Positions 1 to 10,609 of a DNA stretch of 40,071 bases are shown in pieces. Source of the DNA: Amanita rubescens (taxonomy: Eukaryota > Basidiomycota > Agaricomycetes > Agaricales > Amanitaceae); contig WION01000480.1 of NCBI GenBank assembly GCA_015039365.1, forward strand, positions 1 to 40,071, read 5' to 3'. How positions within the stretch are numbered: the first letter of the stretch is position 1; every line of letters begins with the position of its first letter. A program made the translations under genes and the position numbers. Below the pieces are notes generated by a model. That model made no database searches, was not told the DNA's origin, and worked only from the letters and a program-made list of their open reading frames with translations.

Positions 1-43
1 GAGCCTCAAACCATGTTCATCAGAGCTACCAGACGAAGATATC

Positions 44-1513
44 ATGGCGAAAGTGGTCCAGGACAATTCGGTGGAGGTTTCAAATGGCACCGACCGGGAA
101 TACAGAAGGTGCGACATAGCAAACAATTTATTTTCACGTGGCTCTCTTTACAAGCGGTCTAGACTCATGGAAAGCTTTGAAAAGTGGGCAGCAAAACATT
201 TTCCGGCCGCTGCCCCTGGGACGCTTTTCGGCCCGAACCTTTCTCCCAGAACGCCAACTTGGATTTGTTTGTGGATCATGGACCAGTAAGTTATACTTAT
301 CTGATGAAAAAATATCAATTTTTTCAACCGATTGATCGATAGCTGTGATACCCTTAAGATAGATGGATTTCCTAAAGCCCCAGATGATTATCGTCGGAGT
401 TACGCTTGGGCTATGAAGATGAGATCTTCCATGACCTACGGGTTTGGAAGACTCTGTGAACGTGGGAGGACCCATTGGTCTTCAGACGGCATCACTTGTG
501 CAGGGAACCCTTCCATATCAAACTTGGTATCAAGGTACATGATTGCACTCAGGCGAAGAAAGGTAAATCCATCGTTCTCAATTTCCAATAGTTCACTCAT
601 GATTCAAAATTAGCGTCAAAATGGGGAGGATGTTCCGATGAGCTCCAGAGCTATAACAAGCCAAGATATCAGGGAAATGTGGGAGTTCAATGAAAAGGTT
701 TATGGGCAAGAAACCATAGCGGTACCTAATTCATCAGAGAAGCAATGGGGCAGAGAGAGAACAAGGCGCTTGGTTCACGCTATTATAACCTTGAGTTTTG
801 TGTGCCTTTTGAGGGCTGATGAAGCGCTTAACCTTCGGATGGAGGATATTGACATACGCGGTCCAAAATGCTTATCGATAACTCTCCAGAAGAGAAAAAC
901 TAATCAATTTGGTGGTAAGACTATCAAATCATCGTTTACCAGTGAGCTCCAAGTCAGAATCTTACATCGTTTGGACTACTAGGCACAAAACCATTTGTCT
1001 TATGGCTGTTCCCAGAGAACGAAAGTCACATCTGCCCTATTCGGGCCCTTGCTCAATGGATCTCTTGTTCAGGAATTAATTCTGGCTATATTTTTCGTGG
1101 GATTAGGGTAACCAAGACCCTGGAAAAAGTCTTGAGTTCTCAGATTGTGAGTCTCCGTTATTTTCCACTCCTTTTACTTGGAAAGTCATTTACTGATGTT
1201 GTGTTAGACTTCGTCTGCATTCTTGGAATTCTTCAGAAACATGCTCATTGATATCGGAAAGGATCCTTCTGTATACGGTACACACAGCCTCAGGCGTGGA
1301 GGGTGCCAGTGGCTTTCTCGTGAAAAGCGGTGGCGGATTCCAAGAATTTGTGACTGGGGAGGCTGGTCTTCAGACCCAACAGGTCACCTCACCATTTTTC
1401 GGTATTTGCTAAGCTGGAACGATGACCCGCATGAGGCAAGGGAGGATTTTTTCAATCCTTCCAAGGTGCCAACAACCCACTGCCCTCATTGTGGAAGGGC
1501 CTGTTCTTGTTGA
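44..1513 (+). CDS. Tyrosine recombinase (Crypton/YR-like, mushroom family), five exons
   Basis: A DNA breaking-rejoining enzyme of the tyrosine recombinase class. My spliced model is 44-285, 343-562, 614-914, 983-1146 and 1208-1513. The introns are 51-68 bp with GT..AG ends, and the exons join in phase to give 1,233 nt (410 aa). The catalytic set is visible: box I Arg in LLRADEALNL (about 823-852), box II H-x-x-R in THSLRRGG (about 1280-1303), a WGGW turn, and a C-terminal Tyr in TIFRYLLSW. The protein ends in a Cys-rich tail, CPHCGRACSC. I recognise the layout (YAWAMKMRSSMTYGFGR, then LLRADE, then THSLRRGG, then LLSWNDDP) from many mushroom-genome proteins. Such genes may be mobile (Crypton-like) or domesticated; I saw no element ends. 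The first exon is the least certain part. It is unusual in having no broken frame in a decayed neighbourhood. Confidence 0.82.
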
Positions 1514-2861
1514 AACTTGATGGAGTTGAAATGGTGCTGCACCGCGCCGGGTACCAGTCGCAAATGGCCTCAGGCAACCAAATTGAAATAGTAAATCAGG
1601 CATAAGCAAATTTTCAATTGTCTCTTCTCCAAAGGCTACTTTTCAGGTCTTTCTCTTTCAGCTCCTCTACTTTCCATACTTTTACTTTCACACTCGACGC
1701 TTTTGTTACTTTGTTTAAGTTTGAGATAACTGCTTTAACTACTTTCGGAAAATCTAGTTGAAAATATAACGAAGCGGCTAGTCCCATCGTACATGCACGC
1801 CGAGTAGCTGGCCCATTTCCGCCCGAGTACATAGATTATTGTCGTCATGCGGTGGTGGGAGTAGACGAAATAGCGGAGTTTACATGAGTCGGTGTAACAA
1901 CTCAAAAGAGGCGTGTTGCGCACAACCCCGAGTGTTTCGGCGTGTGCCGAATGAGTTCGGTGGACGGGGCAGTCGCACCAACCTCGGCCGCACTGTCGGA
2001 CGATGGAACTAAAGTGGTCGGAAGGAAAGAAGGTGTATAAAACTAAACTACGACACGTTTATTAATGTCTACCTCATGTAGCTACATGCGTCTGACGATC
2101 CGATGCGTCCCGATGTCGGGTTTGGAAAAATTTCGGGTGTCGACGCAGTGTCCGGAAGGTCGAGGAACCCGCCATGGTGTCGGGTTTAGGACGCACTGAG
2201 TACAACGTAGCCGGTGATCGGCACGTTACATTCGGACACTGAAGGAGTGGTTGTCAGGTATAAGCAAACTGAAACCAAAAAGGGCGGCGGAAGGTTCTAC
2301 CATCTACAGGTCGGTGAGAGGGGTGCGTGTGGAGCCTGCACATACTATGTAGTGGAGAAGGTGGGCGTGTGTAACGAAGGGCGCAGCCCTCTGGCGAGAT
2401 TTAATATGAGTGGGATCAATGCCGCCGCTTCTACCTTTCCCCTTCCGCCTGTACGGGCCACGCTCGCTCCCCGATAGGCATCAGTATCGCGAACACCCGG
2501 AATAAATGGCCAGCCACTAATAAAAACACGGCTTGGGATATTTGGCGACAGTCTCGCTATACGCTGATGCGGATGGAATCGGCTACGTTTAAATCCCATG
2601 TCAGCATGTCTAATTTCCCTATGCCCTTCCACGCATCTCGCTGGACACTGTATGATGATGTTGCTCGCAGGTGTGACGACATTATAGCTCGATATGAGCA
2701 AATTGCACTGGAAACGGTTCGTCACCGTTGCTCATTTCCTCTATAACCTTTTCTCAAACTGCTGGCGGAATAGCGCCCAATCGAATGGGGATATTTCTCT
2801 ATAACGGATTGAAGTCTGCGCGCACGGTCCCCATTACAACCAACGTTCGAGTGGTCGAAAC
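1514..2861. other. Gene-poor stretch downstream of the recombinase
   Basis: I see no supported gene. Read on the minus strand, 1633-1760 is rich in AAAGT/GAAAGT words encoding Lys-Val runs. A similar GTGAAAGT-rich stretch lies on the plus strand at 36270-36330. The remaining short open frames overlap on both strands and lack recognisable motifs. Confidence 0.4.
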
Positions 2862-3300
2862 ATGAATAGCTACCTTCATCAAGCGAAATTGGTGCAAAGG
2901 AACATTGTCGACGTCGATGGCAAGTTAACTGCCCCGTGGCATGAATATGACAAATTGCGCACGGGCTCGGTGGTCCTCATGAGAATATCCTTGCGTACAT
3001 ACACGCTGACTGACAAAAAAAGTTTCATTCCATCTTGGTTAACAGAACGACGACCGAAGTACTGACCACTTATAGTTATACAGAATCAAGGTCTTGTTGC
3101 CATCATACGATCCGATCGATGAACGCCCATTCGTGGTGTCATCGAGAACATTGCGCGCAGCGAAGAAGACAAAAAGGGCGACAGCGACAACGAGTTTGTT
3201 AAATCGTTCGCACGGACCAGAAACAAGTTGGTGACTCTCAAGCGTCCAACGTAACGTGTTTCTTTCGTCTGATAAAAACTGTGGTCTTATACCATTGGTC
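2862..3300 (+). pseudogene. Decayed coding fragment, unknown mushroom family
   Basis: An open stretch at 2862-3065 encodes a protein-like segment containing GKLTAPWHEYDKLRTGSVV. It resembles the 'G-L-x-PW-x-x-Y-x-K-LR-x-G-x-x-V' pattern found in hypothetical and transposon-linked proteins of mushroom genomes. It is followed by an acidic/basic stretch around 3160-3255 in another frame (EEDKKGDSDNEFVKSFART). No complete gene can be built, so I read this as a remnant. The family assignment is from memory of a pattern and is weak. Confidence 0.3.
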
Positions 3301-4630
3301 AGACCCCCGCTGCTTCCTCAAGCAGCGCTCCACCCCCTCCCACCGTAAAACAGGCGAAAACGTCTAGCAGGAAAAGTGCCGACAAACAACTGATGGAAGA
3401 AATGAATTTGGAACGGTGTCGCTCTCCATTTGTTCTAGAATGCATTATGTGTAACTGTAAAAATAATGGTGTCGCTCACGTTCATTGAAGAAAAAAAGCG
3501 TTCGTGTTGCGGGTTTGCCGCGCAGGCGGGCGTAAAGCTTAATCAACATCGTCTGCCGATGTGCCTCTTCCAACCACGTGGAACTCTTTACACCCATCCA
3601 TGATCCCTCTACACCCCACCAGTGCCTAATCTCGCCCACTGGCACCTCTTGCGACGACGCGGAATCCCTCTATGATGAGCCTTTACACCCCACTCTGAAG
3701 TGGGTGTGATTAAAATCGCTTACAATCGGACTGGCCAATTTTACTTTTAGCAATCACTGGGACCTTTTGTTGATATGATATTCACTCGTCACACGATACA
3801 TCTCCAGCTCCTGATGCTTCACCAAGTCGCGGACGGCACTCACGTCCACTCTCGGTTCCCTTCGTAGATGGCCTGAAAAGCTTGGCGAATCTTGCTGATG
3901 TGGCTTTAAGCATTCCGAAACAACCTACTACTGCCACGTCATACGGCGAGGGTAAAACGAAAGCGACTGATGGCAAGAAGCCAGTCCGGGAGTACGAGAT
4001 TGATCCAGACTCAACGGCAGTAAGTCCCAGTTTGCCAAGGCTACCTTTGCTAACGAAAATGGCTCTTAGAGACTTGTTTGCTGTGGACCACCTTACAGAC
4101 CCGAAAAACTCAGAAAAAACTGAGAAAGAATGAGAAAGTTGATGTCTCGAAGGCATGGAGGGCACTTGATAAGAATGCGAAGCGTGTACGTTAATTGTCT
4201 TTACTCAATCCACTCTGCTTATCGACTAGTAGGAATATATCGGACAAAGTCAGCTATTGGAAGGGTATGTCTTATAAGCTTCTTCCTCCATTTGACTTAG
4301 TATCGACTTCAATGATTGTGGCAGAGAGGACTAGGGGGAGCGGAGAGGAAGAGCGAGGGGGAGCAGTGGGGAGCAGAAAGGAGCAGAGGGGGAGCGGGGG
4401 GAGAATGGGGGGAGCAGAAGGAGTGGGAGAAGCAGAAGCGGAGCGGGGAGTGACGATGGACACGTTTCAAGCAGTTTTCAGCAGATTGTACTTTTCTTCC
4501 GTGCGCAATTTAAATGACCTGGTGGATATATATTCCGATGACAGAAAAACAGATCAAAGAAGAAAATGACAACGTTGACCGCTTCCCCTCTGCTCCAACC
4601 TGCTCCAACCGCAGATTTCTGAGAGTATAC
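3301..4630. other. Intergenic region with a purine-only tract
   Basis: No recognisable gene. A short open frame at 3882-4133 (+) is Lys/Asp-rich but has no family resemblance I can name. The region contains a roughly 130-base tract of almost only A and G at 4322-4452, listed separately. Confidence 0.4.
4322..4452 (+). repeat. Polypurine low-complexity tract (GGGGAGC-type)
   Basis: Variations on GGGGGAGC and GGAGCAGA run almost without pyrimidines other than the C in AGC. Tandem slippage of a 6-10 base word is the simplest origin. It lies about 180 bp upstream of the predicted JmjC gene start. Confidence 0.75.
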
Positions 4631-6828
4631 ATGGAACAGCCAGCGGCACCGACCTCAAGCCACCTGCCAGCAGCCACACATTTCGACGAAACATCCACTC
4701 CAGTGGGTGGCCCAATATCAGTAGGGGTGGAAAACGATGGTTATAAAGTCATATGGCAACCCGCAATAAATTTTACTAGTAACCCTACGCTAGGTTTGCA
4801 AATACTACGTAAAATCGCGTTTTTCGCCTACGTGACGGTTCCTTATATGGCAAAATAACACGTCCCTCAGTGCTACTACTACACCGTCAGCTCTTTCAAC
4901 ACAGCACGAAAAATCACTACCTCGTGTCATATCGCTTTCAATTCCCTGGTCAATGCCAGCTTTTAAATGGGTGGATGAGTCATCCCAATTCACGACGTCT
5001 CTAGATGGGAACGCAGTCCTCATCAAAAAGTACATAATAAAATGCGAAAATATTGGTACTTATGTTAATTTTTTTTTCAGAGAGATAAGTGTAGATAAGG
5101 CAGCAAGGAGGGCAAGGGGAGCGATGAGGAGTAGAAAATACCGCAAGAGTCAAAAGGAGAAGGTTGCAAATTCCAGAAAACAAACATGCCAATGTCGTGT
5201 ATGGGCAATGTTTTCCCGCATGGTTCATGCAACGGAACGATGGAATATGACAACACATATTCAGGTACCCGATTGAAATATAGTATTCACGACGGTAACA
5301 CATGTTAACTCCAACGTTGAGCAGCGGCGCCAGATTCCATCTCGAACACGTTTCAAAGTACGCGCCCGTGATTAAAACTTTATTTTATGTGCTGATTGCA
5401 ACGGTCGTACTTGTCTATTCCGCGGCCGCTGATGACTTAAAACTTTTACACACATAAATTTGATTTATCAACGTCCAGACGAAAAGTACCTCCCCCAATC
5501 CAATCTGTATATGATGGATAAAGTATATAATAACCTTGAGCATGAATCGGATAGCGAAGGTTTGTTCATTTATATGTGATCCAATTTTATTGGTTATAAC
5601 CAAATATCCGCATACCATAGACCTGGTTAATGTTCAAATGGTTGAATCCAACGACTCTACCTCACTGTCAGTCAGCAACAGGAATAACTTCTATAGAAAT
5701 GTGGCAGGAGTGGAGCTTTCTCCTGATTGTCCACGTGCGATATGGCCAAATGGTGTTGAAACTATATTGCCCTACATTCTCGATGAAAATGGGATGAACA
5801 AATTGCAACAGGTGGATAAAACAGATAAAAATTATTTATTTAACAACTTAATGCATTTCTAACTCAGGATGCACAATGGGTCCTAGATATGTCAAAAAAT
5901 GTTAAACTAGTCAACGACTGTCCATGGATAGTCAAGTTTAGCTCAGTGGGATTGAAGAAGTCAGAGATTGCAACGGCGGTGAGGAAACACCTGGCCCACG
6001 GAAATGTGGTCATAATTGGCGATCTTCCAATTGAACCCGTTGAACTGAACCTGCAAAGCCTCAGAGAAGAACTGTCTTTGCTTCCCGAAAGACCTTTGTC
6101 TGTTCATGGTATGTTTTTATATTATTCAAAAAGAAGGTCTATTCATGAAATAGATATGGTCAAGCGGGATAAAGAGCCAAGAGAACCGCATATACGTGAA
6201 AGCCTAAAGGATTTTGTAGAAAAAATTGAACACCACGAGAAGGTCAGGTTTGTTCTTGATCTTGCCTTGCAAGAAAATCAACTACCAGATTTTATGACGT
6301 ATGCCAATTGCTGGGTTTCCATTGTTGATGGTGTACTAATTTTGGTCATGCAGTCATTTGGACGATGCAACGTTGGCTTGGAACGGCCTAAAGGAAACCT
6401 ATAATCCTGACCACATCCCCTTGAACATTTCTCATGCTCGTTCTTGGGGGCTTCTTCACTATGGTGGAAGCTACACCTACCCCCACCACGATGCTTCTGG
6501 ATTTGGTACTATCGTGGTAGCAAGGTCGGGTCTAAAAATTTGGTCAGTCATGCGTCCCGAAGGCTATCAGTCCATGAAGACGCGCCTGGAGATAGATAAA
6601 GCAATCAAAGACTTATTTGATGAGAAGGGTGACATAAAATGGGTGGAATACGCAATTTATGCTGATGCGGGGGATATTATGTATGTCTTCTTGCTTCTGT
6701 ATAACAGCATTATCTCTTACGTATTTAGTATTCAGCCGCCTGGTCAATGGCACCAGGTTTACACACCAATTAGATCAGTAACGACTGGCGGTCACTTTAT
6801 CTCATATGATACACTGCATTTCACCTGA
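4631..6828 (+). CDS. JmjC-domain protein, truncated by insertion
   Basis: Probable Fe(II)/2-oxoglutarate dioxygenase of the JmjC class, a family that includes histone demethylases. Exons by eye: 4631-4818, 4871-5029, 5081-5264, 5325-5367, 5479-5559, 5621-5811, 5868-6108, 6154-6298, 6354-6680 and 6729 onward. A basic stretch (KAARRARGAMRSRKYRKSQK) lies near 5100-5160. The JmjC core has HxD in YPHHD (H455, D457) and the second metal-site His in GQWHQVYTP (H528), preceded by AGDIIIQPP and followed by TGGHF. At 6822 the reading frame enters a foldback element, adds Phe-Thr and stops at 6826-6828. This predicts a 552-aa product that keeps the catalytic core. The frame resumes beyond the element (9220-9634), so the ancestral protein was about 671 aa. 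The first five exons and the start codon are less certain than the JmjC core. Confidence 0.83.
6814..6821. repeat. Left 8-bp target-site duplication
   Basis: CTGCATTT directly precedes the foldback element and recurs immediately after it at 9212-9219. The duplicated bases belong to the interrupted JmjC reading frame. Confidence 0.9.
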
Positions 6829-7908
6829 TCAGCCCGACAAAAAACTTTAATTAGACAGGGACGTCACATGCCCCTCCTTCTCCATTAAAGGGGGTTTTTT
6901 GGCTAATAGGGCTTTCATGAATAAATGTACACGACAAAAGACATAAAATTGTGCTAAGTCCACTTTCCCACATCTAAAAATGAACTCATTACCATTTCTG
7001 GAAGGTGGGGGATGTTTGTACATGTTATGACATGAGAATTTGATCACAAGTTAGGGACAAGGGCATAATTGCCTTTTTTGGTAAGATAGTCAGATTCCAA
7101 ATAAGGAAAGCAATTTAGGATACCATTTTTGGAAGGTTGTCAAGGTGTTTGTACATGTTTGTACATGCTTTGACACAACAAAGTATAATTTCCTTATTTG
7201 GAAAGTGAGAAGTAGATGCCAAATAAGACAAAATAATTGATTTCAGGGTCGAATTTCCTAAAAAGGAAATGATTACGTAATTTCAGGGTCAATCAATTGT
7301 GTAGCCTTGGTCAGTGGCTTTCTAAATGTGGTTGTATGACATTATTTGGTGATGATTTCATTGAGATATTCACTGATTGATTTTCAGGGTCAAATTTCCT
7401 GAAAAGGAAATGAGTAATGTAATGTGTGCTTTAGGATCCAGTGGCGGATTTCCAAAAAAGGAAAGAGCGCACTTCGGCCTTGCCATTTTGGGAAATATCT
7501 GCTCACTGTTGCTGGTGATGAGCAGCAAGAAAATGCAATATCTCCCTTAATACTGGATATTTTTGTGGCGCTTTTTTTGGAACATATTCCTTATATGTAT
7601 ATGCACCTATCCACCATGTTAGAATGCAAAAATTGCAAGTGGTTTCTGTCAGAATGCAACATGTCTTGCTCACTGTTGTCAACAGTGAGGAGCAACAAAT
7701 GACAATATCTCCATCAATACTGGTTATTTCTGTGGCGCTTTTTTTGGTATGTCCCTATTAGGCATATAGGAAGGTATTTGGCATGTCAGAATGCAAATAG
7801 TATGCACCAATCATGTCACAAATAAAATTGGTGTGCTCACTGTCTGCCATGATGAGCAGCCATATCTCCACCAAAACAAGATCTTTCTGTGGCGCTTTTT
7901 TTGATTTG
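6822..7908 (+). repeat. Left inverted arm of the foldback element
   Basis: This arm carries nested structure. It has palindromic TTTCC..GGAAA words, a repeated TTTCAGGGTC motif (about 7243-7395), and three diverged tandem units starting at 7501, 7669 and 7835. The units are spaced 168 and 166 bp apart, each starting GCTCACTGT and containing TGTGGCGCTTTTTTTG. Confidence 0.85.
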
Positions 7909-8125
7909 GGATCACACATAACAAAGATAAACATTGGGAGGGTCTCAACAAAGGATCCCTAGGCAAGATCAAGTGGAATGTCCCATTTCTCCTGACATGT
8001 CTACTTATCAGCCACTCTTTCTATACCATGTTCAGACTTTTATCATGAAACTGAAAGTTACACATTAATCAGCAGGGCAATCTCCTTCCAGACACCCTGA
8101 ATGACACTCTGTTATCATAAGAAAT

Positions 8126-9211
8126 CAAAATCCAAAAAAGCGCCACAAAGAGATCTTGTTTTGGTGGAGGTATAGCTGCTCATCATGGCAGACAGTGAGC
8201 ACACCAATTTTATTTGTGGCTGATTGGTACATACTATTTGCATTCTGACATGCCAAATACCTTCCTATATGCCTAATAGGGACATACCAAAAAAAGCGCC
8301 ACAGAAATAACCAGTATTGATGGAGATATTGTCATTTGTTGCTCCTCACTGTTGACAACAGTGAGCAAGACATGTTGCATTCTGACAAAACCACTCGCAA
8401 TTTTTGCATTCTAACATGGTGGATAGGTGCATATACATATAAGGAATATGTTCCAAAAAAAGCGCCACAAAAATATCCAGTATTAAGGGAGATATTGCAT
8501 TTTCTTGCTGCTCATCACCAGCAACAGTGAGCAGATATTTCCCAAAATGGCAAGGCCGAAGTGCGCTCTTTCCTTTTTTGGAAATCCGCCACTGGATCCT
8601 AAAGCACACATTACATTACTCATTTCCTTTTCAGGAAATTTGACCCTGAAAATCAATCAGTGAATATCTCAATGAAATCATCACCAAATAATGTCATACA
8701 ACCACATTTAGAAAGCCACTGACCAAGGCTACACAATTGATTGACCCTGAAATTACGTAATCATTTCCTTTTTAGGAAATTCGACCCTGAAATCAATTAT
8801 TTTGTCTTATTTGGCATCTACTTCTCACTTTCCAAATAAGGAAATTATACTTTGTTGTGTCAAAGCATGTACAAACATGTACAAACACCTTGACAACCTT
8901 CCAAAAATGGTATCCTAAATTGCTTTCCTTATTTGGAATCTGACTATCTTACCAAAAAAGGCAATTATGCCCTTGTCCCTAACTTGTGATCAAATTCTCA
9001 TGTCATAACATGTACAAACATCCCCCACCTTCCAGAAATGGTAATGAGTTCATTTTTAGATGTGGGAAAGTGGACTTAGCACAATTTTATGTCTTTTGTC
9101 GTGTACATTTATTCATGAAAGCCCTATTAGCCAAAAAACCCCCTTTAATGGAGAAGGAGGGGCATGTGACGTCCCTGTCTAATTAAAGTTTTTTGTCGGG
9201 CTGATCAGGTG
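8126..9211 (-). repeat. Right inverted arm of the foldback element
   Basis: Reverse complement of the left arm, including the three internal tandem units. The outer several hundred bases match without visible change. The innermost unit carries several substitutions and small indels relative to its partner. Confidence 0.85.
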
Positions 9212-9219
9212 CTGCATTT
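9212..9219. repeat. Right 8-bp target-site duplication
   Basis: Second copy of CTGCATTT. Removing the element together with one copy restores an open JmjC reading frame across the junction. Confidence 0.9.
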
Positions 9220-9634
9220 GATGGAACAATCCATGCGAATTGACTTCCGGATAAAATCGCAATTGACAAATAGTGACTATGACATATATTCAACTCTGGC
9301 CATGCTCACAATTCAGCTTCCCTTTCTCAAGAATAGATGTACGTCTGAGTTTTATGACTAAATGATTCATGGTTGAGACATTATCATAGCATTCTATTGG
9401 AAACCAATGATGGCTCTGGCTTTAATGATTTTGCGTCCGGACAAATACACGAATAAAGAGAAATGGAAGGGAGAAGACAACTTTGGACATGCAAAGAAAA
9501 TTGGAAAACACCTACAAAAATCTTTGCTTCTTAATCGATCACCCCCTCGAGATTATCTCTTTTTTGAGACCAGTAATTGGATGGACCCTGGGCCAGTTTT
9601 TGACATATACACATGTCTTCAAGGGTTTCGATGA
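9220..9634 (+). pseudogene. Detached 3' end of the JmjC gene
   Basis: Downstream of the element the pre-insertion frame stays open to 9338, crosses a 51-bp intron (9339-9389, GTACGT..TAG) in phase 1 and ends at 9634. This adds about 120 residues, including LPFLKN, LALMILRPDKYTNKEKW and a C-terminal segment ending LQGFR. It has no start of its own and is separated from its promoter by 2.4 kb, so it is probably not translated unless the element is spliced or read through. The open frame implies that the insertion is recent. Confidence 0.8.
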
Positions 9635-10609
9635 TTGAGCTTCATGTAGTACTCATCTAGCATGCTGGACACTTCTATCATAATCCAATTGACCTCATAC
9701 ATGCGGTGTGTGTACAATTGAGAAAACGAAGGAGCAAACTGAAATCTGGAGACCATCCTGTCGTATCGTTCTGGTTTGGGGGCCGAAAACCCCATCATTT
9801 CCTGAACCCCAGTCTTGGTTTGCTGGCTGGTGCAGACTTCGGTTCGTCGGCCGCCGTTGTTCCTGCTTGCTTTGGACGCTTCGGCACAGGGGGAGACTCG
9901 GCGGCGGAGTGAGTGGAGAGGCAGAGTAGTAACTATATGCGTGTAAGTGCCAGCTCATAGTACCAAACTGTTACATACCGATGTCGGAGGCCATACCGTC
10001 CGTGCTGGGAACTTGAATGTGCGAGAAGATGGGCTAAGCGTCGGGCAAGGAAATCATTTGGTACGTACATCTGTGTCGATGCGAAGTGGCCCCATTGAAC
10101 TATCGGTTTTCTCATGATGGTGGTCCGTTGGTGCGGGCATGGTACGATGGGCAAACATAGGCAATGAGCGTGGGGAGGGGAGAAACCAGACTCCTACCCA
10201 GACTCCTACCCAGTCTCGCCGGTGCTAGCTTGACGTTATGTAAGCTTGAACGCACCAGGTCTCTGACGCCGGACTCTGATGAGGGCGGATTGCAGATTTC
10301 CTTTTATCTTTCATATCGTAATTTTGCGATTAATCGTAGTTCTAAAGCTAGCAACAAGTAACTGTTGCTGTCTTTGCAGAGGTTGCTGCCGTCACAGCGT
10401 ACGATTGAATCTGGAGTTGCAGTTTCCTGCATTCTCAATTCGTTTGATCGCCGTTCCAGCATACTCAGGAGCGAATTGGCAACTTGGTCGGCCCGCAGGT
10501 CATAGCGCGCATGTTATCGTCGGAACATTTTCGGCATGAGCTTTGGCGTTCTGGCCGTTCGCTAGAACTCCATCTCCTCGTTATCTGCTCAGACTTTCCA
10601 GTCACTACT
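9635..10609. other. Intergenic region between JmjC and F-box genes
   Basis: Overlapping short open frames occur on both strands, with no family resemblance or consistent exon structure. A small direct repeat (CAGACTCCTACC twice, near 10187-10211) is present. I see no gene here. Confidence 0.4.

Larger units (their letters stand above)
6822..9211. mobile_element. 2,390-bp foldback element inserted in the JmjC gene
   Basis: A near-palindromic, non-autonomous DNA element. The left arm (about 6822-7908) and right arm (about 8126-9211) are inverted copies of about 1.09 kb around a unique spacer of about 217 bp. The termini read CACCTGATCAGCCCGACA and its reverse complement. A perfect 8-bp direct repeat flanks it. 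The outer arms look identical in the parts I compared; the few differences I saw are in the inner part (for example near 7640, 7810 and 7860 against 8170-8390). No transposase is encoded: the matching open frames of 66 and about 90 codons in both arms are only mirror images. The 8-bp duplication suits hAT- or KDZ/Zisupton-type transposases among others. The superfamily cannot be settled from this copy alone. Confidence 0.92.

Noticed and set aside
6847..9186. Identical 66-codon and ~90-codon open frames as genes of the foldback element
   Set aside because: They are mirror images in the two arms, have no motif, and the longer pair differs in frame near its end. They follow from the palindrome.
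6814..9219. Assigning the foldback element to the KDZ/Zisupton or hAT superfamily
   Set aside because: An 8-bp duplication fits both and others as well, and no transposase or diagnostic terminal motif is present in this copy.
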